DNA of 64,000 bases, from contig OZ218959.1 of the NCBI GenBank assembly GCA_965112735.1, positions 2,232,001 to 2,296,000 on the forward strand, in the 5' to 3' direction. Below the pieces are notes generated by a model. That model had not been told where the DNA came from and ran no database searches. It saw only the letters and a program-made list of their open reading frames with translations. The stretch's first letter is position 1; each line of letters begins with the position of its first letter. The DNA comes from Phaeosaccion multiseriatum. Taxonomy: Eukaryota > Ochrophyta, other classes. Positions 32,088 through 44,800 of the stretch are shown here, in pieces. Made by a program: the position numbers and the translations under genes.

Positions 32088-34494
32088 GCTGCTGCTCTTG
32101 GTGCTCTGCTGGGCTCTCTCCTTGGCAGCCTGCCACGGCGGTGAGCAGGAGGCACTTTACCAACGGGGCCGTGGAGCGCATGATCGAAGGATTGGACGGG
32201 GTAGAGCTGTGCCAGAGGTGCGCCCGGGAGACATGGGGGGAGGGGAGGGAGAGGGCAGGACCCACACCCACCCACATGCACACCCACCCACATCCACACA
32301 CACCCACTTACCCCCTCGTTCACCCACTCACCGTCCCGCTCACCCACCCCCTTGCACGCACCCACCCACCCACCCACACCCGCACCCATACACTCACCCA
32401 CACGCCAGATACGACTTCTGGGAACATCGCGACAACACGTCTTTCCACGGGCCGGACAAGAGAAAGCTGTGGCAGCAAAGGGGTCTGTATGCAGAGGGGT
32501 GTAGCCATGTACCGATAGAGCAGCTCTCTAGGAGCGATCGCAAGGGAGATCCGGATGTGGACCGGAAGGAGAAGGCGTGGGCGGGCCGGAGAAGCCAGGT
32601 GGGTTGGTGGGTGGGTGGATCAGTGGGTTGGTATGGATGGGTGGGTGGATGGATGGATGGGTGGGTGGCTCAGTATCACCATCTGCTGCTGCTGTCTCAC
32701 CATCTGCTTTCGCTGTCCCATCCATCCCAGGCGTTAAAGGAGCACAAGGCGAAGGAGTCAGTGAAGCGGAGGCTGCAGCAGGAGGCGGACAGGCTTACCA
32801 AGAAGCATGAGGTGAGGAGAGAGAGAGGGGGAGAGAGGCAGAAGAAGAGAGAGAACGAGAGAGAGGGAGAGAGAGGGGGAGCTGAGCAAGCACAACGCAC
32901 ACCACGGTCCCCCGAAAGTTGGTTTGTTGCTGGTCCTCTCCCTCTCCTATTTGGCGACTGCGCCGGTCCTGTAGCTCTTTGACTGACACCTCTCTCTCTC
33001 TCTCTCTTCATTACATCTTCCTCTCTCCATTCCTCTCTTACCTCTCTTCATTATATCTTCCTCTCCCCCTCTCTTCCTCCTTTCTTGTTGTCCTTCGTGT
33101 TCATTTTGTCGCTCCAGAGGGCGCAAATGGCCCAATCGCGGCGCGTGGCCCGAGAGGACCAAAGGGTTAAGCGTCTCAACAACAAGATCCTGGAGAGGGT
33201 CGTCAAGGACCAGGTACGGTAACCATAACGGTAACGGTAACGGTAACGGTAACGGTAACCGCTTTGTGAGATGCCCACTTTGCAGGGCAGAGCGCATGGC
33301 ATGGCATTCGCCCATTGGACTTTAACGTTTACTGCGATGCCGTCTTTTAACCCCTCGCTCACTCACTCTCTCACTCACTCACTCACTCAGGCCAAGGAGA
33401 AGGAGAAGGTCGCCAAAGCAATCCGAAAGACGTTAGAGGCCGAGCTCACAAAGCGGCGAGCAGCGGCAAGGCAAATGGTGCAGGTCCTCTCGGATGCGGA
33501 GGAGCTTCATTGCGAGGATCAGACGGAGGCGGACGCGGTTGGAGGGGGGCTCCGGGCTGAGGTGGGGAGGCAGCTCCAACTTCAGCAGGTGCAGCGCAAC
33601 AGCAGCAGTTGTATTGGTGAGCAGCAGCAGCAGCAGGAGGAGGAGGAGGAGCTGAAGGAGGACAACAACAGAATGGAGGTGGAGGAGGGGGATGAGGACC
33701 AAAGGAGGGGAGACTGGCGAGGTGGGGTCAGAAGCAGAGCAGCGAACGCGGCGGTGGCCACGTCGGCGAGAGAAGGAGGAGAAGCAGCAGCTGCAGCAAA
33801 GGTGCAGGCGGACCTACGCGAGCAGGTGTCTGACTTGGGGGCCCTCGGTTTGCAGCTGCCCTGCCTGCCCCGATTAAAGCTGGACAGCAAGCACACGGCC
33901 CTCCTACTGCAGCTCTGGGATTTTGTTCATACTTTCCAAGAGGCGCTTGACTTGGAGGACGCTTCCTCGGGGGATGTACCGAGTCTGCAGCAGCTCAGCG
34001 CAGCACTCGTTCGGGCGCAGGACATGACCTCGCCGCTGCTGCTGCTCGAAGGGCCCGCGAGGGGGGGGGAGGACATCGACGCTGCCGCTGCCTCTACCTC
34101 TACCTCACCTGCCTCGGCTTCTGTACCACCAACTGCTGCTGCTGCTGGTGGTGGTGGTGCTGCTAGGGTGGGGGCGAGAGTGGGAAGAGTCGGTGGTGGC
34201 GGTAGGCTGCCTCGACGGCTCCTTCGGCTGGGCAAGTCCATGACCTCTCAACTCAGCCCTGCTCTCCTTCGAACCCTCGGCTTAAACCTCGAGCAGACTT
34301 GTCCAGAGGTGTTCGACCTCGGCATGCGGTGTGGAGGGATCATGTGTTGGCGAGAGGTGACAAGGATGGCACTCGTGGCCAATGGCTTGAGCGACTTGGG
34401 CTTTGACGAGAAGGAGATGCCCACTCTGCTCAAGGGCTCGCCGTCGGAGGAGGTGGGCAAGACGCTTGCTTTGGTCAGGCGCCGCTTGGAGTTC

Positions 34495-34541
<47 letters not shown>

Positions 34542-37500
34542 CGGGTGCGTGTGTGTATGTGTGTGTATGTGGGTATGGGTATGCGTATGTCTTTGAGTGT
34601 GTGTGCATTGGGGGGTGGGCGGGGGATGCTGAGATTATTAGGCCGTATACAGTTACAATGTCAATGATTGTCAATCCTTGTCCATCCTGACCACCCCTCC
34701 CTCCCTCCCTCCCTCCCTCCCTCCCTCCCTCCCTCCCTCCCTCCCTCCCTCCCTCCCTCCCTCCCTCCCTCCCTGCCTCCCTCCCTCCGTGAATAGATGG
34801 GGCTCTAACGGAGGGCACAGCGCCTCTGCTGTATCACCAACTGCTGCCCATGCTGCGACTTCTCCTGCTGCTGCTTCTTCGGCCGCTTCCGGTCCTGTTT
34901 CTTCTTCTCCGACGCCGGCCGCGGCTGCCCAGGGGATTGGAGGGGACGGCACACACCCCACTCTGACCAGCGCCATCTCCTCTGCCGATGGGAGCAACAA
35001 TAGTAACAATAACAGCAGCACAGAGAAGAGCGTCGGCCCCTGGGATAATCGCCCCGCTGCCAGCCCTGTGGGTAGCAGCAGAGGCAGTAGCAGTGGCGGC
35101 TGGGCGGAAGCAGTGGAAGCAGGGGAAGAGGTAATGGGGGGGGGCGAGCAGAGGGGAGGCTTCCTCGTGAGGCTGAGCGTGCCTTCCCTGCCATGCACGG
35201 GCTATCGTAGGTGAGCAGATCTTTGACTCACTCACTCACTGAGTCATTCACTGGCTCACTCACTCACTCACTCACTCACTCACTCACTCACTCACGTACT
35301 CACCCATTAACTCATTCATTTACTTGCTGACTCACTGACTCACTCACTCACTCACTCACTCATTCACTCACTCCATAACTCCCTCACTTACTCACACACT
35401 CACGAACTCACTCATTCATTCACTCACCCACTCACTCACTCACTCACTCACCCACTCACTCACTCACTCACCGACTGACTCACTCACTTATCTTATGACT
35501 CTCACCCGTCTCTCTCCTGTCCCAACTTCTGTAATGTGTACGCCCATCCACTACCATCCCCTGGCATCCCCAGGCTGAGTTGGCAGTTCTTCTTATCGCA
35601 GCTTCACACGCTGGAGCCAGACGCTAACGCTGGGGAGGTAAGGCTCGTGGAGCTCAACGTGAGGAAGGCCATCGCAGCCCTCCAACAAGAGCAGCAGTTG
35701 GTGATACAGCAACAAGAGCACTTGGTGATACAACGGCAGGCATCGATAGGGGGCGTCTCCTCCACCTCTACAGGGAGCGAAGGAGGTGGCGGCGGCGGCG
35801 GCGGCGGCGGAGGAGGAGACGGAGATGGCGGAGACATCGGAGGCGGAGGAGGCGGAGGAGGAGTGATTGCCCCGCCTACTCCTCCCCCACCGCCCTCGAA
35901 TATGCAGCGCATGTACAGAAAAGTGGCACAGGCCCTGCAGGACGCCCTCGGCTTGATGGCTGCGCAAGGCACTGCGCATGGTGGTGGTACGAGTACGGGT
36001 CCCAGTCCCATGTCGCCATCTGGGGGAGGAGGAGGAGGAGGTGCGGCGGAGCCGCCCGTGAGGAGGCCGTCCCTTGGTGATTCTGCAGTTCGTGATACAG
36101 CAGCAGCAGGCGAGGCCCGAGGGGTGAAGGCCTGCCGTGCGGCTGCTCTCAGTGTGTTGGAGCGTTTCGGAACGGGTCTTCACGTGACACAGGAGCTGCA
36201 GGGGGAGGAGGAGGAGGAGGAGGAGGAGAAGGAAGGGGAAGGCAGGGAGCAGGGGGAGGACAAGGGTGAACAACAGATGTGGCAGGCGACTCCGCCAACA
36301 CCTGCAGAGGCAGCAGCAGCATCAACTGCTACTGTTGCTGTGTCACCAACAGCTGCTGTTACTGCTGGAGCTGCATTAAGTCCGGTTTGCCTGCTGCTGT
36401 CCAACTCTGTGGCGGAGGCGGAGGGGGCCCAACGCGCCTACCAACTCACACTGGAGAAGAGGCGCAGCCAAGACGCGCTCAGGTGGGGTGCGGGTATTTG
36501 CTTTGTAGGCGGAGCGAGGGCTTAGGGTGTGTTCTATCTCGCTCTCGCTCTCGCTCTCTTCCTCTCTTCTCTCTACTCTCTACTCTCTCTGCCTCTCTCT
36601 CGCTCTCTTCCTCTCTTCTCTCTACTCTCTACTCCCTCTGCCTCTCTCTATCTTCTTCTCTTATCTCTACTCTCTCTGCCTCTCTCTCTCTCCCTCGTCT
36701 CTTTCTCTTCTCTCTCATCTCTCCCTCCTTTCTCTCCGTGTCCCTCTTTCGTCTCTTGCCGCTCTGTTTCAACACCCCTTGAATGCCGCCTGGGGTGTGC
36801 TGTGTGTACTCTCGCCCACAAACTCAACAACCTTGCATGTCCGATGCAACCCCTTTGCCCTTTGCAGAAAGAAGCAGCGCCGTCGTGCAGCGGCTGCTCT
36901 CAAGGCGGATGCCGAAGAAGAGGACGAGGACGAGGAGGAAGAAGACGACGATGTGTTGATGGGCGAGAGGGATAGGGGGGGAGAGGGAGGAGGAGGAGGA
37001 GGAGGAGGAGGAGGAGGAGGAGGAGGAGGAGACAACAACACCAATGGCTTCAGTTCGGATGAGCTCCCTCTACCTGAGTGGGCGCCCGAGGCTCTACGGC
37101 GGTGTGGTAGCGTGCTGTTCGCTCTGATGCAGTCCCCTCTAGCGCAGGCGTACTGCAATAGCCCACTGGACCCAGAGCTGCACGAGGCTTACTATGAAAC
37201 CGTCAAGCACCCTCTGGCACTGCGGGATGTGGCCATTTTGCTCAAGGAGGAGGTGGAGGCGTTGGCAGCAGCGGGACCAAAAGGAGTTACATCGACAACC
37301 GGGGGAAGTGGCATTGGTCCTAACAGCAGTAGTAGCAGCATCAGCAGCAGCAGCGGCAGCGGCAGCGGCAGCGGCATTGCGACCCCCTCCTCCCCCCCCC
37401 ACCCTCCCTTACCACAGGAGGTGGAGCACTCCTTCTCTCGCTGGAGGGGGGCGGTGACGAACTTCGTACAGCAGGTTCGCCTCGTGTTCGCCAATGTTGC

Positions 37501-38801
37501 GTGTTACGGAAGGCACGCGGGGTCTGGCGGCGGCGCCTGGACCACCAACACGACCACTTCCGCGGTCCAGCAGCCTACCCTCCCGCCTACGGAGGCCTCT
37601 GAGAAGCTGAGCGGGCTGTTTGAGAGGCTGCTGCTGGACTGGGTTGTCGACAAGGGCGCCGCTGCCGTGGATCGGCTTGACGATGACGTCTGTGCTGTGT
37701 GCAGGTGAGTGGGGTGGGTGGGGGTATGGGGGGGGGGGGTTGGGGGTTCAGTTCCGTGCAGTTCCTTTCCCTTCCACCCTCTCACCCACACTCACACCCA
37801 CCCACATCCACCCACACCTACCCACACCTACCCACACCTACCCACACCTACCCACACCTACCCACACCTACCCACACCTACCCACACCTACCCACACCTA
37901 CCCACACCTACCCACACCCACCCCCCTACAGATGTGGCGTGCATGCGGATGAGGAGCACAGCGTCGTCATCTTCTGTGATCGCTGCGACGCCAAGCAGCA
38001 CACACGCTGCGCGATGCTCGATCAGGTTTGTCCTCACCCCTTCCTTCCTTAACTGTCGTGCTAGTGTTAACATTTCCCTCGCGATGCTGGATCAGGTTTT
38101 TGTCCTCACCCCTTCCTTAACTGTCGTGCTGACCTTAACCCAAGTCTTGACATTTCCCTTAACCAGAGGCTTAAGGAACATTTACCCTCAACCTAAGCTG
38201 ACTCCGAGCCTTCACCCTAGCCTAACATTACCCTTAACCTGAGGCTGAACGTTACCCGCAACCTAAGCTGACCCTGAGCCTTAAAACCTTAACCCGAGCC
38301 TTAACCCGAACGTTGACCTTCACTTGAACCTCAACCGTAACCTACCACCCTGACCTAAAGGTACCCTTCGGAGAGTGGTACTGCAGAGCTTGTCTCAGCG
38401 GCCGCAGCCTCCGAGATATCGATCCCTTGGTGGGGGGCAGGCTTAGGCTAAAGGAGGATAGAGGCAGGGACAGGGACAGGGGCAGGGTCAGGCCGCGGGT
38501 GCCTTCTTCTGATGAGGGAGGGGACACCGCATCAGCAGTTGGTGATACAGCAGGAGGAGGAGGCTGGGTGTCGGGTAGTGGTTGTGGTGGTGATGGTGGT
38601 TGGTTGGGGGTGCTGGAAGATGTGCGGTGGAGCAAGGAGAACAGAGACTGGCGTTACACAGTGCGCTTGCAAGGCAAAGGAAGAGCCAAAGGTAGAGGGA
38701 AAGGCAGGGGCATGGGCTGGGAGGTGGCCCCAGGGATTCGGAGCGCCGGGGGGGGGGAGGAGAGAGCAGAGATCTCCGCGACAGAGCTCCACTCGAACGG
38801 C

Positions 38802-38840
<39 letters not shown>

Positions 38841-41800
38841 TATGTGTGTTATGCGTTGCGTGGTTGCGTACGTGTATGGGTGGGGTGGTTGCGGGTGTGC
38901 TTGGTCTTCCTTCGTGTGTGCCTTCTTCTGTCTAGACCTTTGACAAGTGAGTGGGTGCATGTATGCATGTCCTTTGGTAAAGCGTGGCGTCAATCCAATC
39001 GGGGAGGGTGTTTCAGGATGTGTGGTCTGTCCTCTTTTCAAGTTGGTCTGCTTTGCTTACGATGAACCGCAGGATACCGAGCGTTCACATCCACATCCGT
39101 GTGCCCATAGTTTTGGTGTGAGCATTGTTTGGTTTGAAACTTCAAAAGTGAGAGAACACTGACACCTGACACCCCGAAAACACTACACCTAAAACACTTA
39201 AAAAACCCAATACCCGAAACCGCAACACAACGCCCGCACTCACTGCTTCAGATACGAGGTGAGGCGGTGCCCTGCGAGGGAGACCTGGCCTACCCCCAAC
39301 GTCCCTCTGACCTCTGTCCCGGGCTACTCGGGCTACGGCCTGGGGGATGTAGGCATTCATCTCAACGACTCGGCGTTCGCAACGCTCTCCGCTGACTTAT
39401 GCCTGGACCCTGCCGTATCCATGCGGGCGGCAAGGTTGTTAGAGGCCAATCCGGACTTTGGGGTCCTGCTCAGGTGCGTTGTGTGTGTGCGTGCGTGCAT
39501 GTGCGTACGTGTGTGTATGTATGGGTGTGTGTGTATGGGTGCGTGTGTGTGTGTTTTTGTATGTACGTGTGTCTGAGTGTGTGAGCGTGCGTTTGTTTTT
39601 GTGTGTGAGTGTATGAGTTTGTGTGTGTGTGCGTGCATCCTGCGGACGTTTGGATGATTCGAAGTGTAAAGTTTGGGGATGGGGTCCTCTCTCGCTGATG
39701 CTTTTGAAACATGTCCATTCTGCCTAGTATTTTTTTGCTTTCCTGCTTTCTTTTGTGTCTCCGCTTATATTGCCATGCGCCTCTCCCTTTTCCCTCCCTC
39801 ATGCTTATCCCTCCCTCCCTCCCTCCCCCTCCCTCCCTCCCTCCCTCCCTCCCTCTCTCCCTCCCTCCCTCCCCCCCCCTCCCTCCCTCCCTCCCTCCCT
39901 CCCTCCCTCCCTCCCTCCCTCCCTCCATCCATCCATCCCCTCTCCCTCAGATCCGTCAAGGCTCTGGAGGACGGCCTACGCACCGGAGAGGAGTGGCTGG
40001 AGACCCTCTACTCGATGGCTCAGCTTGTGGGGCTGACGAGTGAGAGGGTGCAGCAGATCGTCTTGTTCAGGTGCGTGCGTGAGAGGGACTCCGCGCCGCA
40101 ATGCACACACACACACACACACACGCACATTCTCTTCCGTCTCTGTCTCTCTCCCTCACACACATCGTGTACAGAGACACATACACGCGCATCGTTTCTC
40201 AGCACGCACGCGCACACTGTGTCCCACTCACCTCCTCCTCCTCCTCCTCCTCCTCCTCCTCCTCCCCCTCCTCCCCACCCCCCTCTTCCCAACCCTTGCT
40301 TTGCCTTCGCCACAACCACTGCATGTACGATGCGGCATCTCTCGCAACCCTTGGTACGGCTGGATGGGCGTCTGACTTGACTTATTATCATCACCTTACC
40401 CACCCCGATTGTCAGAGACTCGTGGGCGATCGATCAGGCGAAGGAGGTGGCGGCAGGGCCCGAGTTTAGCAAAGTGGACCAGCTCACTCTACCCCCTTCG
40501 ATGGTGCTGCTTAGTGCGACGGATCAAGGGGAGGGGATGGATGGGAGCGGACTGGCGAAGGAGGAGGCGGAAGAGGAGAAAGAGGTGGGGGTGGAGGTGG
40601 ACGAGGAGGAGGACGATGAAGAGGCTATTAAAGGTGACGAGGAGCTCATGATGATAGCACAGGCAGGGGCTGCCAGCGGCTCGAGGTACTATGGATTTGA
40701 GAGGGATTGGGAGGAGGGGAGAGGAGGGGCAGGAGGTCGAGGAGGAGGAGGAGGAGGAGGAGGAGGAGGCGAGGAGGAATATGAGGAAGAGAGGGAGGAG
40801 TCAGGGGAAGGAGAGTACGATGGAGGAAGAGGAGGAGGAGGAGGAGGAGGGGAGGGAGAGGGGGAGTGGGACAGGAGTGACACAGGGTCCGTGGCGGCAT
40901 CGTCGGCGCGAGGGACTGAGGTCGGGCGGCGCAGCAGCGGCAGCGGTGGTGTGCGGAGAGCAGGAGGGTCTCCCAACACTACGACTCCCACGGGCACGGG
41001 ACCCTCTGCTGCCATCGGTAGGTCTGTGTCCATAGCAAGCAGTGGCGGTGCCAGTGTCGGTAGCTGCGCCAGCCCGACGGCCATGTTACGCCTGGCTGCA
41101 GAGTCCGAAGACGGAGTGGGAGGAGGAGCACGCGGGGGGGGAGGAGGGGCGGGAGGAGGGGCGGGAGGAGGAGGAGGAGGAGGAGGAGGAGGGGGGGGGG
41201 GGGCTGGATGGGGCCTACACCCGGTGGAGAGCAGCCAAGATGGCGAGGAGGAGTCACCGCGAGGGTAACCTCTTCTCGCGTATGTTTTACCTTGAGCTGA
41301 AGTCGGCCATTACACCCCCGGTGCTGAGCGGATTGGCGGACTATATTGCGAAGGATGGGTTGGCGAGCATACCCGAGGCCGCTGGTGTGGCGGTGCGGTT
41401 GGCGGCGGCGTCGGAGAAGAAGAAGACGACGAAGAGTACCACGGGCGAGAATGGCAAGAAGAAGGTGGTTAAGAAGAAGGGCAGCAAGATGAAAGAGGGT
41501 GGAGCCGCCTCGGAGGAGGAGGATGATGAGGACGAGGACGACGAGGAAGACGACGACGCGGAGGAGGAGGATACGGCAAAGGGTGGCATAGGCACGGGCA
41601 GAGAGAGCAGCAGCGAGCACGTGGACCCAGCCATATCTGCTGCCGTTACCGCAGCAGAGGAGGAGGCGGCGGCGACAGTGGCGTCGGGCGAGCGCGTGTG
41701 CGACTATTGCGGCTCCAGCGAGATTGAGCTTTGCAGCACTTTGGTGCAGGGGCAGACGTGGGACGAGTCGAGGGAGCTCCTCGCTAAGCTTGTCGTTGAC

Positions 41801-44800
41801 TCTGCGGGGCCCCTCTGTTGTCATCCTACTGCTGCTGGTGTATCATCAACTCGTGGTGTTGGCGCTGTTGCAGCGGGTGACGCAAGAGCACGTGAAGGCG
41901 CCTCCTCCTCCCCGTCTCCTTCAGTGAATGTGGTAACGCCGGTCCCACTTCGCCCGAGTGCCGCTGGTGGTAAAGGAGGAGCAGCAACAGGAGGAGGAGG
42001 AGGAGAAGGTTCTTGGAGTAGTAGAGCGGGCAAGGGCGAGAGCAACAACGACGGTGCCGGTGCCGCAGCAGGGGGAGGGGGGGGGGACGCCCGATGGAGC
42101 GGGACCATCCTTGCCGCATCTATGGTGTCCTCTCCGGCAGGGCAGGTGCAGCCCTTCGCTCGTCCTCAGCAGTTGGTGACACAGCAGGCCGTGCCTGGTA
42201 TCCGAACGCACAGGAGTGAGAGCGGGGCGGCCCGTGAGGAGGCCCGTCGACAGCGACTGAAGGCCATGACTCACAAATGGCTGGTGCAGGTGGGGCTGAC
42301 CAGCGACTACGAGGAGGGCACGGGTGCTGCTGCGGTCGCTGCGGCTGCCTGTGTGAGTGAAGCGGTGGACGCGGCGAACTGTGACACCACCAACTGTGTG
42401 TGGCGGCCCATTGATGCCGCTGTACGGGAGGAGGAGGAGAGGCTCAGCAGTGTTGGAGGAGGAGAGGGCGGACTTGCTGTGAGCGGCGGTCTCCGTCTCA
42501 CGTCCATGACGCCACCGGGCTATGATGCTGCTGCAACGACACCATTGGCAGGTGGTGGGTGGGCGGCACCGCACGCACCGGCTGCAGCAGGAGGGGGGAG
42601 GAGGGGGAGGCAGGAAGAGCAAAGGCGGGCGAGACGGAGAAGGAGACACCGCTGTATCTCCAACTGGAGCAGCTGCTGGTGGAGGTGGAGGTGGGGGGGT
42701 TGTGCATCCCCCAAAGATCGAAACGAGCTTGCCTGGCTTGGCTGGCACCAAGAGAGGGACGCTCTCCTTCTCGCCCGTGATACCCGCCGCCGGAGCAGCA
42801 GCAGCAGCAGCAGCAGCAGGTGCCTCGCCGCCGCCGGGGGTGGGGAGTGCTGGTGGTGGAACTCCCCGAGGAGGAGGAGGAGGAGGAGGAGGAGGAGGGA
42901 CTCCTCTGCCGATAGCGGCGCCCCCCGGAGCCTTGCTGATGCACGGCTCTCTGCAGGTGCACGAGTTTTGTGCAGAGGCCATGGCGACCCTTCGAGGCAC
43001 TCGCAGGACGCGTTTGCAGGCCAAGGCAAGGAAGGCTTTGCTCGAAGATGCGGCGATGCGAAAGGCAGGGGGCCGCAACAGGCCGCTGGGCAAGGATCGA
43101 CTCGGTCGCCTTTTTTGGCAGTTCACAGCGGACCCTAAGAAGCTGCTCATCCAGCCACCACCACCGCCCGGGGGGGGGGGTGATGGGATGATGGGTGTTA
43201 CGGGTGTTAAGGGTGAAGGTACCGACCTTGGTCATGTCGTAAGTCGGCAGCAGCAGCAGCCGGAGCAGCAGCAGTGGCAGTGCTTTGAGCACGTGGGCGA
43301 CTTGGCGGCAGTGTGCCTCGGGCTGAGCGCTCTCATTCCCCAGGAGAGAGCCCTGCAGTGCGCCATTCTTCGCTTCTTCCCTCAGGTAGGACCACCACTG
43401 AGTGTCAGCCTGTGCATTGCTTTGCTTTACTCTTTGCTTTTGCGTTTCGCTTTGCTCGACGTCTGACCACGAAACTTGTCTGTCTGCGCCCTGTCTGTCC
43501 ATCTGTCTCCACCATCCGTGACTCGGATGCCCGCCCACCCCTACTCCTCTGCTTCCATCTTTGTCCTCATCCCTGTCCTTCCCCGTATTGCGCTCCCTTT
43601 CGTGCCTTTCCTTGGCGGTGGTGCCTCCTCTCCCTTCCTTCTCCTCCTCCTCCTCCTCCTCCTCCTCCTCCTCCTCCTCCTCCCAGGTGCAAGCCCGGAT
43701 GCGCAGTGAGAACTTTACCGAATCTTTCGCACACCACGCCTTGCATCTCCCCTCACGAGCCCTCACAAGACGCAAGCAAGCGCTTCGAGCCCTGCAGATT
43801 CAACCCACACGCCCCCTTCCACTGCCACTAGCGGCAGCGCGAACAAACAGTAGCAGCAGCCGGGGATCGAACTCACGCTCGGGTACGCCTTCGCCGCGAC
43901 GGCGTGATGGTGGTGGTGGTGGCGCGGCATCGGCTGGAGCTGTCAGCCCTGAGCAGGCCTCTGTTGGGGTGTCGACGGCTGACACCACTGAAGCTGTGGC
44001 GAAGGCCGTGTTGCTCTTGTCCAAGACCGACAATGGAGATGGAAACGTGGCAGGAGAAGAAGGACATGGGCAAGCAGGCCAAGGAGACCAAGGGCAAGTA
44101 ACGGAAGCAGTTGGTGATACAGAACGAGCAGCAGCAGCAGCAGCGGAAGGCCCCTTCAAGAAGGGTGACATGGTGGTTGTTCGGAGAGGTCTGGGTCTGG
44201 CGTACTCTGCCGAAGTGTTGGAAGTCGATGGAGATACGGCGGCGGCGGGTGGAGTTTGCCGTTACAAAGTGCACTTTGCAGGGTGGGGCAGGGCCTACGA
44301 CTGCTGGGTGGCAAAGACCCAAGTCATCGGTCTTTGCTCTTCCCCCGGAGTCGCAGCTGCCCAGTCTGAGCTCAATGCTCTTTGGACGGAGGAGCAGCTG
44401 AGGAGAGGAAAGGTGAGGGAGGTCCTTCCTTGCTTCCTTCCTTCCTTCCTTCCATCCTTCCTTCCTTGCTTCCTTCCACCCTTCCTTCCTTCCACCCTTC
44501 CTTCCTTCCACCCTTCCTTCCTTCCTTCCTTCCTTCCTTCCTTCCTTCCTTCCTTCCCTCCTTCCTTCCTTCCTTCCTTCCTTCCTCCCCCCCTTCCTTC
44601 CTTCCTTCCTTCCTTCCCTCCTTCCTTGCTTCCTTCCTTCCTTCCTTCCTTCCTTCCTTCCTTCCTTCCTTCCTTCCTTCCTTCCTTCCTTCCTTCCTTC
44701 CTTCCTTCCATTCCTTCCTTCATTCCTTCCCTCCTTGCTTCCTTCCAAGGCCGTCGGGGCCCAGATGGATGGGCGGAAAAGGGAGCGTTGCCGTCTATTT

